The position numbers and the translations under genes were made by a program. From Rhynchopus euleeides (Eukaryota; Euglenozoa; Diplonemea; Diplonemida; Diplonemidae): a stretch of 64,000 nucleotides of DNA. The DNA lies in the NCBI GenBank assembly GCA_963210315.1, contig OY723282.1:1116001-1180000 (forward strand). Reading direction: 5' to 3'. The notes under the pieces were generated by a model. The model searched no databases, was not told the origin of the DNA, and was given only the letters and a program-made list of their open reading frames with translations. Below are positions 10,307-21,941 of this stretch, piece after piece (the first letter of the stretch is position 1; each line of letters starts with the position of its first letter).

Positions 10307-10939
10307 TCATTCCGCATCTTCAAGGTGGCGGCCATTTTTCCCACATTTCTCAACGAAGTAGTTGAGAGACACAGAATCCCAAGATGTATTTTCCGTGAGG
10401 TCAATCAGTAGTTTGGGCCAGCTGTTTATTCCGGAAGTGCCTCCCGGCGTCAGCCCAGAAAGACAACTCGGTCCGGTCTGAAGGGGCACACCCGGATTCG
10501 TTCAGGAGATGAGAAAGACAGTGAAGGACACCATATGCACGCTGATCATTACACTGTAAAATGTAATCCACGTGCCGGACATGCGTGGAGCCCGTCTGAG
10601 TGATGCACACCGAACCCAAACTGTACATACTTTGTTTTATGGTAGAGTCCTGAGAGGTTGGGGTAATGCGGATAGGCAACGACCCCTTCTGCTTGAAATC
10701 CGCCTCGGTCAGGACAGTCGTCCGCTGACGCTTTGCTGCGGACTGCGCCTCGAGAGCGAAGAGGTGGTCGATTTGCGGCTGGAGCTTCTTCTTGAGCCGC
10801 ACGTTTCCCTGTCCTTGATAGAGTTCGGCGGCTGCAGTTCCTCCCCCGACGCATGATGGTCCCACTTCAGGTCGGATGACTCTGCAGTCTTCGGTATCAT
10901 CATACAGAGGCTGCTCTCCCTAGCGCAGTAGTCGCACAT
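10307..10939 (-). pseudogene. Decayed transposase-like gene fragment
   Basis: Reading the minus strand from 10939 down, protein-like sequence passes through three frames. It runs from SSLCMMIPKTAESSDLKW near 10900, to a long frame (10865-10401) with RLKKKLQPQIDHLFALEAQS and SFWADAGRHFRNKQL, then to an overlapping frame ending at 10307 with LLIDLTENTSWDSVSLNYF and EKCGKNGRHLED. The order W-x-D followed by HFRN, then NYF and GK, is the sort of spacing seen around the second acidic residue of some DDE transposases; that assignment is an inference. At least two frameshifts show it is dead. No inverted ends were found around it. Confidence 0.45.
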
Positions 10940-11610
10940 GTCAGATGGCCTGGCGCGATATGGTTATTCAGCGCGTTGAGAGTTGCAGCTGTGTTGCCGC
11001 AGGAGACGGCACCCACGCGAGTCTTCGCGAGTCTTTCTGTCTGGGGATGACACGGGCTCCAGGGCCTGCCAAACTCACCACACCCCATCCTACAACCCAC
11101 TTATTATAAAGTTAGCTTCTTAGATCTTTGCCATGGCTGCAGCTGCAGGCTGTCGCACTGAGGGTCCTGCCCGACTTCCTCTGTGCTCGAACACCGCCAC
11201 CACATGTGGACACCCGTATTCGGTGCCTGCCAACATGCGGGATATATATATCCGAGGCTGTCCCCCACCCACCCACCCACCCCCCCCGCCACAGAGGGCA
11301 ATTACACACACACCCGCTCCTTCCTGGAACACAACTGTCCCGCATCCTCCGCCCCTCCCCACCGACCCACCCGACGTGCTGACACCCACAGCCCCCCGCC
11401 TGTCCCTCCCCCCGATCTTGGAAGGGAGGTGGTGTGCCTGGCTCTTTGGTTGCCTTTGCTGACCCACCTGCCGTATCGCTCGTTGGGTTCACCCCCGTTC
11501 ACCCGTGGCTGCTGGGCAGGCGGGTGTGTTGGTAGGGCAGGGAAGGGCAGAGCAGGGCATCGCGGCGGTTGTGTGACATCTTGAGGTAGGTCGAGGGTAG
11601 GGCAGGGGCA
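10940..11610. other. Intergenic region upstream of BART-like gene
   Basis: No supported gene. Contains a near-palindromic ATATATAT (about 11241-11249), CCCACCCACC runs and C-rich tracts. Minus-strand frames here are glycine-rich artefacts of the C runs. The last 100 bp probably include the promoter of the gene starting at 11611. Confidence 0.5.
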
Positions 11611-12164
11611 ATGTCGGACCCGGAGGTGAGCCTGGACCGCTTCCTGAAGTTTGTGGAGGGGGAGAAGGACACGCTCGCGCGCCAGATCCGGCAATTCCAG
11701 ATGAAGCACCGGGAGGGGTTCAGCGATCTGGGGACGGGCGAGCATACCACAGAACACAGCCATGCGCATATGGATGTGTACCGCAGCTACATTGCCCTCC
11801 TCGAGAGTTTCTCAGAGCGCTTCAAGCGAGACCAGGGCATGTCTGACGACGATGTGATCGGGATGATCGAGCTCCTCCAGGCGAAGCAGCCCGACCTATG
11901 GACCCCTTTCGAGGTATGTCGTGTGCCAGGCAGCAGCTTGTGAGAGTGTCGGTGGGGGTGGTGGGGGGTTGGCGCCTGTGTTGGCGGGTGTCGCCAGCTT
12001 GGCATCGGACAGCCCAATGGCGCACGTCTCTCTGTCTTTTCCCGCAGGCACTGCTGGACAAGTCGGACTACACGGTGTTCTCAAAATGCCTCGCAGCGGG
12101 CACATGCCTGTGCTGTGGCGAGTCTTTCATCGGTGACGAAGAAGATGCTGACGCTGAGAGCTGA
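11611..12164 (+). CDS. BART-like domain protein (ARL2-binding/CFAP36-like), 2 exons
   Basis: Exons 11611-11913 and 12048-12164 join in phase 0 to 139 residues. The 134-bp intron (GTATGTCG to CCCGCAG) is the shortest host intron here. The all-helical pattern resembles BART domains: an N-terminal amphipathic helix (LDRFLKFVEGEKDTLARQ), a middle block with acidic/His residues before YRSYIALLESFSERF, and a final LLDKSDYTVFSKCLAA. BART proteins bind GTP-loaded ARL2/ARL3 in cilia, mitochondria or centrosomes. The C-terminus has a CLCC cluster and acidic tail. The match rests on pattern only, so the family is tentative; the gene model is firmer. Confidence 0.6.
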
Positions 12165-13311
12165 GGGCTGAGGGCTGACCTGCTGTTCATTTGGGTGGGG
12201 GTGCGGGGGCGAACCCTGGGTAGTGCCAGGTTTTTAGAGAATATATTTCACACACACAACGCGTCTGCGCGCGCGCGCGCGCGCACTCGCGTACCGTGAC
12301 CCTCGCAGCGTCTGCCCCGCCCGGCACGTGGTGAAGTGTCCAACCAGCAGTCGTGAGGCGGGTGATCCTGCACCTGGAAGGTGTCACTCAGGATGCAGGC
12401 ATCCACACCAATGTCTGGACCGAGGGTTTCCTTGATTTGGTATTCCCCTGTCGCCTGCCTTGCGAATGAGAATGGGCTCACCGTGCGGTGGCCCGGCCTT
12501 TGGCCTGTCGAATCCACAAACACACACACATACACACGCAGTTCTTTCATTTTCTCCCGCCCTTTTATGAATTTTCCAAGAAATTTCTGGCAAATATGAA
12601 GTTTCCTCTTTTTTATTCTTCCCGGGCAAGGCGTTGCCAGCACCGGGTGTTTGGGCAGCTGCCCCGACAATGCCACGCTTGCGCTCCTGCCTCCCTTCTT
12701 TTGGTTCGTGGGCGCGGCAGTCATCGCGGGACCCCCCCACACCGCCTCCCAACTCCCTTGCAACACCGACATATGTATTACGAAACCAGCCTGCCTCCTC
12801 CTTCTCACAGAGTATCTCCCATCCCCATCCCCTCCAGGTGGCAGGGTGTGGTATCAGCAGCGGCATCTGCCGACAGAGGAGGCCACGCCAATAGCAGGGA
12901 GTGCTCGGTGTGATCACCACTGCTGTAAAAAAAGAAACCCCCCCGTGCGTGTGGGATGGCCCAAGTGCCAGCATCCCATGGCATCCAGACCCGCCTGCAA
13001 GGGAGGACGCGTTGCTCCAGAGGGTTCCACCCGACAAGTTTTCTTTACGGCCTCTCTCCTACCCCTATGCCCTATACCTCCTCACCCCTCTTCCGCTCCC
13101 CACTCCTGCACGGCTCTCCGTGCAGAGACGATGTGCCATTTGCCTTATGACGCGGCTATGCCTCTCAACATGTCCACTCCTCCTTGGAGGATACACACAA
13201 GGCGTGGGTGTGGATACGCCTTGCGGTCCGCCAGGTGTCTCCACACCGCGGGTTGTGCCGTGGGATGGTTCGTTCGATGCGAGTCAACTGTATCCCGCAA
13301 AGGTTGTTTGC
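12165..13311. other. Intergenic region with GC and CA microsatellites
   Basis: A (GC)n run at about 12269-12288, a Z-DNA-forming sequence, and a CA run near 12518-12536. A minus-strand open stretch at 12248-12505 has a natural-looking composition (EYQIKETLGPDIGVDACILS) and could be a terminal exon of a convergent gene. I find no matching upstream exon with a GTATG donor, so it is not called. Confidence 0.4.
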
Positions 13312-14505
13312 CAGGGGATAAGATAGGTCTGGTTTTCCGGTTTTCAAAACCAGGGTTTCCCGGTTCCCGGTTTTCTGGGAAAAAAAAAAAAGGTCGATCT
13401 CATTTTTGGCGGGTTTTTTTGTGACTTTGGGACAGTAAAACAGTCAGAAAAAACGCCATAAAAAAATAGAAAGTGACCCCATCGTGATCCGCACAGAGCT
13501 CAAATAGTCCAAAGAAGGCAGAGAAGCGGAGAAGAAAAAATGGACCTAGCGGGTGGCCCGGTGGGTGGTGATGCCCTCGTCATGCAGGTCTCTTCTGTTT
13601 TGAAGGTGCACACATGGTGGACTCCAGCCACCATGTCTAAGAGGGAGTCTAAGACTGCAGTCTGTACTGGAGACGGGAGTCTATTTTCTAGCTAATTTAC
13701 GCTCAGACTCCCGCTAGTTGAGACTCATGGGAGACACACGGTGTACTCCAGCGGAGGTAGGGTAACCTCCGCTGGAGTTCACCGTGTCGTCTGCCTCTGT
13801 GCAGCGTCACTCGGTGCCATCGAATACATGGCGACATCCCACCAACTCGAGACAGATCTGCTTGTCTGGAGGGCTGAGACGAGAACACGAACGACTTTCA
13901 AGCAGTCTTGAAGGTCGCCAAGCCTATTGGGGGCAACTCACAGATGAGATTTGTTTGTTGCCTGTCGTCACAGCTGGGGAGAAAGCAGGTGCCCATCTCC
14001 TCGATAACGGAATGTGTGCAGAGATCTCGTGGACCCTTTGGCCATTCTGTCGTGCACCCACTCCACCCACAACGCACACCTGTCATGAGTGGTCGCTCCC
14101 CCGTCCTCCTCCACCCTGAAGGTTGAGCCCTCAAGGACCAGTGATCTCCTGCTGGCCGGGCTGCGATACAGCGAAGCCTTCCTACTTACAAGCGAATCCA
14201 GACTGTAGGGAACAGATGTTCACTACCGTGGCCTCCGGCGGCTGGGGGGCTCCGCCCCCCAGACCCCCCTGTGTAAAAACAATGCACCAGACCGGTTTTT
14301 TAGCCGAGAGTCCAAACTTTCAAAGCAGCTGCTGCGCCTGCCCCACCAAGCAGCCTCAGTACGACAGGACGCGCGCAGGCACCGGGCCCTCTCAGATTCT
14401 GGGAGGGTTTGCGTGGGTCGCGCGCGCCGAAGGCGCGCGCGAAAAATTTTCAAAACCAGAAAAACCGGAAAACGGCGCCAGAAAAAAAGTCTATCTTATA
14501 CCCTG
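13312..14505. mobile_element. Non-autonomous hAT element, copy A (1194 bp)
   Basis: Ends CAGGGGATAAGATAG (13312) and CTATCTTATACCCTG (to 14505) form TIRs. The 8-bp duplication TTGTTTGC flanks both sides (13304-13311, 14506-14513). An 8-bp TSD with TIRs beginning CAGGG is the hAT signature. Relative to copies B and C it lies in the opposite orientation. Inside are a strong hairpin (about 13738-13790, arms with ACTCCAGCGGAGGT), a second around 13607-13632, and a GC-hairpin repeat at 14216-14271. No intact transposase; the open frames differ between copies. Confidence 0.92.
14216..14271 (+). repeat. GC-hairpin repeat (within hAT copy A)
   Basis: About 55 bp running ATGTTCACTACCGTGG, then CCTCCGGCGG, then the palindrome CTGGGGGGCTCCGCCCCCCA, then GACCCCCCTG. 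Also present at the equivalent place in hAT copies B and C and at six independent sites in the window. Confidence 0.9.
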
Positions 14506-14725
14506 TTGTTTGCGCCCCCAAAAAAAAAGGTTGCTTATCACAGCAAGGTGTTCAGTGGGAGCGTACAGCTGTGTTTCCGAGACACGGCGGTTGGGATTGT
14601 CTCCTGCCAACACACTGACACCCTTCCGAGAAAGTAGGGCGTGCAACGGTGCATTGTGCACTGCAAGCCATCACGTGTGTATGTGAATGGGTTGTTCCAG
14701 GTGATTTGGTTTGGCACAAAAAAAA
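14506..14725. other. Spacer between hAT copy A and foldback MITE
   Basis: No gene or repeat recognised in these 220 bp. Confidence 0.4.
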
Positions 14726-14952
14726 TGTACCTAGGGTACCCCGAGAGAATGTCACCCCCTGGGTGACCATGGAGAATGTCACCCCCCCCTCGGCCTCCGC
14801 TTGGGGGGTGACATTCTCCAAGGGCCACCCTGTACAGAGGGGGGGTGACATTCTTCAACGGCTGCCCTGTGTAGCGGCTGGGAAGAATGTCACCCCCCCT
14901 CGGCCCTGGGCCCTCGAGGGGGGTGACATTCTCTCGGGGTACCCTAGGTACA
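14726..14952. mobile_element. Foldback MITE, 227 bp
   Basis: Long exact inverted ends: TGTACCTAGGGTACCCCGAG at 14726 and its complement ending at 14952, continuing into GAGAATGTCACCCC. The interior is almost entirely alternating-orientation copies of GAATGTCACCCCC, so the whole unit can fold on itself. Both ends abut runs of A (8 or more), which may be the target duplication but cannot be proven. No coding capacity. Confidence 0.75.
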
Positions 14953-15476
14953 TAAAAAAAAATATTGGCAACGAGGGAAGGAGAAAGAAACAGGAGAAGG
15001 CAGGAGTACATCGCAGCGAGTGCTGCTTTCCACACAAACAAGGATAAAGAATGGGGAACGAGGGGCAGTTTCCCGCGCGTATTGGCCTTGTATCGGCATC
15101 CGAGCTCACCCCACCCTCCGCCCCTCCCACCCCACCCCCCTCTGGGGGTGTTCCTCACGATCGACGAACCCCCGCTGGTTCTTCTGCCCTTACTGATTTG
15201 CAGACGCATAGTTTTCCTTCCTACTACAACACCCCCACCTCCGAACAAGGCACGCACACACACACCTTCCCCCACCCCCCCCAACCAGACGCACCCACCC
15301 CCCCTCGTTCCTCCCAAAGGAAGATGTGTCGCTGTTGTTGGAACTAACGCAGTCCTCTGTTCTCCGCTTCCACCGCACACTCCCCCCACCCCCCTCACCC
15401 CCACCCCCACCCTGCGTGAAACAAGGGTGGAAACAGTGGACGCGGTGTCGGCGGTGGGGGGGCCCCCCCAGTAGGG
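14953..15476. other. 5' flank of docking-domain kinase gene
   Basis: Very C-rich (CCCACCC runs from 15100 to 15420) with CACACA tracts. No gene supported. The final bases before the ATG are GGGGGGCCCCCC followed by AGTAGGG. Confidence 0.5.
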
Positions 15477-17348
15477 ATGCCTAACATTGACGACCTGCTG
15501 TGGCTGAAAGAGTCGCAGGTTCCAGAGGTCTTTAATGAGCTCGCTGCGTCGCTGCTGGAGGCTAAGCCAAAGGATGTGTACAGCTATATAGGAGAATGGG
15601 CTGCCAGGAAGGCATGGGCAAAGGCAGTTCCCTCAACAGGTCGCCCCCCTGAGACGCCACAGGGGAATAATATCGTCGGAAGCACCACCGAGGCGTATGT
15701 CCCCCCGCAGAGACAGGGTAGCGTTCCTAATATGTCACGGGAGGTTTCGGGGATTATTCAAAGCACATTCGAGCAGAATGTGATTGGCATGCCGAATCCC
15801 GAGAGCTTACCTCTCTACAGGGCTGACAGCGGGGTGCTCAACGGGTTTGGGGATCAGCAGCAGTCAGCCGTCAACGCGATGTTCACCGGATCCTTCCATC
15901 CGATGGCGCCGCTTCCAGTTGACGACTCCGCTGACCCGGGGGGCACCATACCCCAGAACCTGTCACGAACCGCCTCCTCGCGCCGGATGAGCAGAGTCGC
16001 AAACAGTGGGGTGAACACACCACAGACCGAAGGGCTTGGCGGGGCTGGCGTGCGCTATTCCCGCCCCTCCGCCAAAGAGCTCTGTGCCCGATATAGCAGC
16101 CCGGAAGGGGTCTACGCCTTGCAGAGGTGTGTCGGTGAGGGGCACTACGGAAAGGTGTATCAAGCTGCCTGCGAAACAGACGGGGCGACGTATGCCGTGA
16201 AGAAGGTGACAATCGATGGGGATTGGGTCGAGCAGGAGATTGTGCACCTCCAGCACTGCCAGAGCGAGTACACCGTGAGGCTGATGGGGACGCATTACCA
16301 CCCCGGAGAGGACTGCTTGTGGATTGTGATGGAGATGCTGAGTCTGTCCATAGCAGACCTTGCGGAGATCCTCGGCCCGAAGGCGTTCGACGAAAGGATG
16401 ATCGCCTGCATCGCACGGGAGGTTCTCTTCGGCCTGGATGTGCTTCACAGCCTGCAGCGCGTGCATCTTGATGTGAAGCCCGGGAATATCCTATTCACCC
16501 CAGACCGCCTTCACATAAAAATCGCCGACTTCGGCACGATGCAGATCGTCGGGGACGACTGCATCCAACTCGGTGACTTCGCCTTCATGAGCCCTGAAGT
16601 CGCATATTCCTCTGGGAAGTACCACTCTGGCTCTGACCTGTGGTCCCTCGCAGTGACGCTGCTCTACCTGTCGGACGGGGAGGCGCCGCTGTGGCGGGAG
16701 AAGCCGGACCTCCTAATGTTTGTACACCGTGAGACATGCATGGTATGTCGTCGTAGAGTGCGTAACGGCATAGCGTAATGGCATGGGGGGGCGGGAATTT
16801 TAAGAGGTCTCCAGGCTTCTCCTAGAAGAATGCGGGGGAATTTCTGGAGCTGCGTCAAACCGCATCGTTTTCGGCTGCCGAAGACCCCCGATATGATATT
16901 TGGCTGCGCTTCTGGATTGACAAGCACATTTCACCTTTTCCTCGATATAACTGTGCACACAGACACACTAAATATTCGTAAGACAAGTCACAACCTTTTT
17001 TGCTGTATTCGCCTGTGCCGTGTTATACAAACAACGCCGACCTTTTCTATTTTTTGCTGCTGCCCTGGACACATCGAGGCCATGCATCTGTTCCCCCCTC
17101 CCTGCATCTCGGCACGACACAACCACCCACCTACCCGCAACACACAGCGCCCCTCGCTGTGGGATCCTCTGAAGTGGTCGCCGCAATTCTCCCAGCTACT
17201 CTTCTCCTGCTTCATGAAGGACCCCAACGACCGCCCCACAGCACACGACGTGCTGAAGTCGCCGTGGCTCTGCGACAACACTGCAGGCCTCGACCTTTCG
17301 TGCCTCCCGATGCCCGACGCGATGCCCCGCGCAGGGCCTCCGGTTTGA
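15477..17348 (+). CDS. Protein kinase with N-terminal RIIa-like docking domain, 2 exons
   Basis: Exons 15477-16742 and 17148-17348 join in phase 0 to 488 residues; the 405-bp intron is GTATGT to ACACAG. Residues 15-45 (VPEVFNELAASLLEAKPKDV, then YSYIGEWA) match the RIIa/DPY-30-type dimerisation and docking helix pair, which anchors proteins to amphipathic anchoring helices, often in flagella. A Ser/Pro-rich linker follows (46-210). The kinase domain (about 213-478) has glycine loop VGEGHYGKVY, Lys242 in YAVKKV, HLDVKPGNIL at 330-339, DFG at 351-353 and FMSPE at 370-374. The HRD arginine is replaced by Leu, so it is not regulated in the usual RD manner, but Asp332, Lys334 and Asn337 are kept and it should be active. 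The second exon supplies the C-lobe end (CFMKDPNDRPTAHDVLKSPW). The STE-like DVKPGN wording suggests, but does not prove, a STE-group origin. Confidence 0.85.
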
Positions 17349-18893
17349 ATGCCGCAAAGAGCGTGTGGCTGCCCCCGCGAGACCACGCCGCGCCCTCAGC
17401 TGCCGGGGCTTGATTCCCCAATCCGCCCGCTGGGAGGGGGGGAAGCGGGGGTAGCGGCGGTGGGAAGTTTTTTGCACCCCCCCCCCTGAAAGGTCCTGAC
17501 ACATCCACACACCCACCCCTTTGGGTTTTTACACATATTCTTTTATCCGTTTTGCTACCACAATCTGACGATGTGCTGTTCATACCTTATGGGTGTTGTG
17601 CGCCCTGTCACCCCGAGTTTACCCCCACCCGCACCCTCCGCAGAGTTTGTAAAGTGTCAGGTGTGCCAACACCGACAATGCCTTCCTATTTCAGGCTGGC
17701 TAAGATAGGAGGCGGCTTTGTCAAATGCGAAGAACTCAGTGATGACACGGTTCGCACCTGAAACACACGCACGCCCCCCCTCTCGCTATTTCTATCTATT
17801 TCTCTCCTCTCAAGAGCTTGACAGCGTGTCGCTGGCGTGCTGCTGCCCCCTGATGCCCAGCCAACGCAAGCGCAGACCGAAGCAAGCGTCACGTCACGGG
17901 ATTCCTCTCTCACCAGGGGGGGCGAGAGACCACCGCTGGGGGGAGGGGCACGGCTTTAAAAAAAGAGAAGTAATTCGAATTTTTCAAGGCCAACCGGCAA
18001 CATGACTGCCGCCCTTATCTCCCCACGCTACCCCCCGCCCCCCCCCCCCCCCTATGCACCGCCACCCGCCACAACTCTTGACAGGATTGTCTTCTGGCAG
18101 CTGTTTCTCCAAGAGTTGTGCGGGTGTGTGTGTCTGTGTTAGTATGAGCCCCCTTCTCCTCGAGAGATTCGGGGCAATTGTCAGAGGTTCTGGCAGGCCC
18201 TGCATGAACCCTGGCCCACCACCACCACCACGTCACAGCAGAATGAAGCCCCGCGGGTTAGAGTGTGGAGGGGACACCTCAGTGCCACTCGGAGGAGGGC
18301 GCTGCGAAGCTCCTGCCTTGTGTGTCTCAGAAGGCCGATAAAGGTGCGCTGGAGTGTAGGGTGGGTTTGAGTGTGTCGGCAGGACCGAACATCCGCCTTC
18401 TGGCGGCGCTGCGTTCTTGGTCTTTCGTGAGGGGGGAAGTGGGGTGGAGGGTGTGTCGTGTATTTGTTTGGAAATGGCAGTTGCGCCCCCGCGCCCCGCG
18501 CCCAACTCACCCCCACCCTCTCCTCCCCACCCCCCGATCCTTTGTCCTGCACTGCTCTGAGCCCTGCATTTGGGGTTGGCGTATTGCTCCAGTTGCATAT
18601 CACCACCAGCTCCATCACCCTCGGCATCCAACCAGCAACCACACAATACACCTCTTGTTTGGTTTACTGATCATCTTGATCATATTATCTCTGCCTGACC
18701 GCTTTGAGTTTGCGTCCCTTGTGACCGAAATCAAAAGACTTCTTACCACACCAGAAATTTTGATTTGTTCCTTTTCTCCGCACCCTTTTTAACCCTTCTT
18801 GCGCCCTTTTTGCCATTGTGGAAGAAGAAGCGCCCCCTTTTTTTTCTACCCCTCTTCTTTTCGTTTCTGTGCAACACCACAAAGCCCAACACA
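17349..18893. other. Intergenic region
   Basis: No supported gene. Bases about 17811-17885 (CTCTCAAGAGCTTGACAGCG to CCAACGCAAGCGCAGACC) recur, diverged, at 45411-45485. A C run sits near 18036-18051. Other open frames are short and unrecognised. Confidence 0.5.
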
Positions 18894-19458
18894 ATGACGG
18901 ACTACGCTGCCTCGAGGCGCCGTGGTGGGGGCTGGTGCCGCCGCCCGGCCTGCGAAGGGAGGGTATGCACCTGCAGTGCGACAATTTGCGACACACCGAC
19001 CCACGCAAACATTGCGCCAGCCAGCAGCCACAGGCCCACCCTGCTCAATGCGAGGCCACCGCCAACCGGTTCACACACCCACACCACACATGTTACACTT
19101 TATGTTTGTAGAGTTCACACCAACCTGAACTCTAATTATGAGGGTCTTCGCTATACACTACCGAGAAAGCGCATCATTGTTGAATTTTCTGGCTGGTTCA
19201 TTTGGCTGAAAACTCGTGTAACTTTACGCCGGATATTTGCCGAAAGCCAAGACCCTCTATGTCGCACCACACTTGACGTCTCGATTGCACACACACACAC
19301 ACAACCAACCAACCAACACCAACACCCAACAGGCCGGTGTGTCGGTGTTCATCTTCTTTGCGGCTTACTGTGCCTGGGACCTGCTCGGTGCACGCCTGGC
19401 ACGCAAGGCGGCGCGTAGTGTCGAGAACCGCGTGACTTCTGCGCTGAAGTCCGCGTGA
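18894..19458 (+). CDS. Very small single-pass membrane protein, 2 exons (tentative)
   Basis: Exons 18894-18962 and 19333-19458 join in phase 0 to 64 residues. The 370-bp intron runs GTATGC to CAACAG, matching the size and signals of other host introns. Exon 1 encodes a short basic N-terminus (MTDYAASRRRGGGWCRR). Exon 2 has one hydrophobic helix (VSVFIFFAAYCAWDLL) followed by a basic amphipathic tail (ARLARKAARSVENRVTSAL). This is the layout of small mitochondrial or ER membrane subunits, but no family is recognised. Exon 2 is the better supported half; exon 1 could be a different upstream ATG. Confidence 0.5.
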
Positions 19459-20829
19459 GCCCTTCAAAACCCCCCCCCCCCCCTCCCATCACCGCCTCTA
19501 TCCAGCCTTCTCCCATCCCCTGCGAGCCTGCCGTGGGGGTGGGGGCGTGTGTGCTGAGTGAGTGAACAATATACCCCTCCCCCTCCCCCTCCCCCTACCC
19601 CCCTTCCCCTCCCTCCTGCAAAGGCACACTCAAAAAATTCACAGATCTCTTCACCTATCCCCCTCCCTTGGCCCCACACACACACACACACATCCCTTCC
19701 CTACCCTTTGCCCTGTGTTTGCTCATTTTATCACCATTTTGCAGAGGGGGTGGGTGGGGGAGGTGGTGGGGGGTGGGGGGGGGGAAAGAGAATGCAAATG
19801 CAGCATCATCCCGTGCTGCGAGGGGCACAATGGAATCGATTCCATATTTTTGTGTGCGTGCAGGCTATTCTCCCTTTCTTTGCGCAGCTGTGCCCAATGT
19901 TTAGAGTGGGTGGTTTTCTTCACTCCTGAGAGAAGGCGAATGCGCAGTGGTTTGGGGAGGCAGTGGGCTCCGGCAAGAAGAAGAAGAAGGGTAGGAAAGG
20001 AGATCACATGGGGCGTGAATCTATAATGCATAAGGCTGCATGCGGTGTGGGGTTTCGGGGCAGGTTGCCCTGGCAACGCACCCCCCCCCCCCCCTTTTTT
20101 TATTGCGTTTTGTCGCGTTGCCAAGCAGTTGAGAACAAATAAGCCAGCAAGAAAAAAAACCCCCCAATAACATCAACATCACCAACACAAGACATAAGCA
20201 GGAGCCCTCACATGGCTGGTACGGCTGGTTATCCCGTTGTGGAGGAGCCAGGCAAGAGAATGCAATGCACTCCAGAGAAGAAGTGAAACGAGAATCAAAA
20301 TCTTCACATGTTGAGTGTGGGTTGAGAAGAGAGAGAGGGGTGGAGGGGGGGGGTTGCGTTCTCTCATTCATGTTTTGAAGGCATGCCCATACCCCTCTCA
20401 CCTGGGGGGAGGGGGGGGAGAGGGGGGGGGGGGAGTCAGTATGAGATACGGCCAAACCTCGTTTCACGACGTCTACGCCCTTCAGGTATCAGGGGAGGAG
20501 GTGGGTGTTAGAGGCATGGAGGAGTGTGTTGTCAAAAAAAAAACAATCCGGGTGAACAACAAAAAAAAACAAACTCTCACCTGAACTAGCTGAGGCTAGA
20601 CCTGCAAAGGCAAATAGGGCGGGGTGGTGCCCGTGATATCACGGGTTGTTCTTTATTTTGAAAAAAAAACTTCTTTCAAACATAAAATCAGCCACTCGCC
20701 TGAACATCTGAGTGACCATGTTTGCTCTGATGAGAAATTTTAGCCCCTCTCTCCCCCCCATCCCCTCCCTCCTCCTCCGAGGCAAGGGAATACCAGAGTC
20801 ATCCCATCATTGAAGGAGGAGGGGGTACC
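19459..20829. other. Intergenic, homopolymer-rich
   Basis: No supported gene. Alternating poly-C (19471-19484, 20080-20093), CCCCTC repeats (19578-19600) and poly-G (20340-20350, 20400-20433) tracts dominate. Nothing copied elsewhere was noticed. Confidence 0.5.
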
Positions 20830-21199
20830 CATTGTTGTTAGCCCCCATTTAAAACTTTACGTTTTAAACGTTTTAAACGTTTTAAATGTTTTAAATGTTT
20901 TAAATTAAAACGCGTTTTAAATTAATTTAAAACGGAGTTTAAAACGGGGGTTAAAACAGGGCGTTTCTGTGGTGTTTTCACACCAAAAAAAAATTTCGGC
21001 CAAAAAAAAATTTCCATGCCCCCTGAGGCCCCCCAGCTCATATTCTGGGTGATTATTCCTGCATTCCTGTCACAGCGGACACATTATTGGTGGAAAATAG
21101 GTGGCACTGACGTTGTGGTGAGGGTTGCATCAATCGCACCGGCATCAGTTGGCACACCCCCTCCGTTGTTCTCAGGAATAATGCAGTTTGACATCAGCA

Positions 21200-21941
21200 T
21201 ATTTCTGGAGTGTCGAATCTTCATCTTGCATCACTCGATGTGCACCCTTTTGAGCTGAATCCATGATACAAAGTCGCAGGTTGAAGGCCGATCACCATGA
21301 TGGGGGTGGCAATGGACCCAGCGAACTCCACCAGCTCCTTCGACAGTCCTGGAAGCACCTTCTGGAAAAGTTGCACAGTTCCAGTTGCCACCTGGAGCCT
21401 ACCTTTGGCCTGCCCCTCTTTGAGAGGAGCATATCTGTATTCTCTTTACTCTCCTATGGACGCCCGACTTCTCTGATCGAGAGAAGCCTACAAAAGGCGT
21501 AACCATCCTCGTCATGTATTCTTTGCCTCCAACTTTCACTTTTGCAGAACGGATCCCGATGAACTCCAAACAGGAAGTGCAGCCAGCTTCATCACGGCTG
21601 TGTTCAACAAGACAGCCAGGTGATGTTGTTGCTGTCAGAACGATGGTTGCAGCACTCGGCTGCGCCCCACCTGGGGTTGCTCTGGCTGTTGCCAAGCTAG
21701 TGTTTGGGACAATTATTGATCACCTAGCCATTCTCTCGGCACCCTAATGATCGTGGGTAGGCAGCAGGAACCTGCACTCTGGGGGGACGTCATCGATGAG
21801 TTTCTTTGAAGAAAGCCGGCGGCTACCGCTGGAGTTAAGGTCCGAAGGGGTCAGTACCACGGGCGCCACACCGCTCGTGTTGGGCATCGGGTTTCGGTGA
21901 AGGCGGGGGCGCTGAGAAAGCGACATGTACGTAACAAGCAA
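21200..21941 (-). pseudogene. Decayed coding sequence within the hAT-type element
   Basis: Read on the minus strand: a frame at 21941-21744 (RRLSSKKLIDDVPPECRFLL), then 21695-21399 (CLEFIGIRSAKVKVGGKEYM), then a different frame from about 21440 to 21230 (LKEGQAKGRLQVATGTVQLF, then LSKELVEFAGSIATPIMVIG). The changes of frame show it is broken. The family is not recognised; the position suggests the element's own transposase or an accessory gene. Confidence 0.4.

Noticed and set aside
12248..12808. Minus-strand 186-codon frame convergent with the BART-like gene
   Set aside because: Only its last 85 codons look protein-like, the upstream part is low-complexity, and no splice partner was found.
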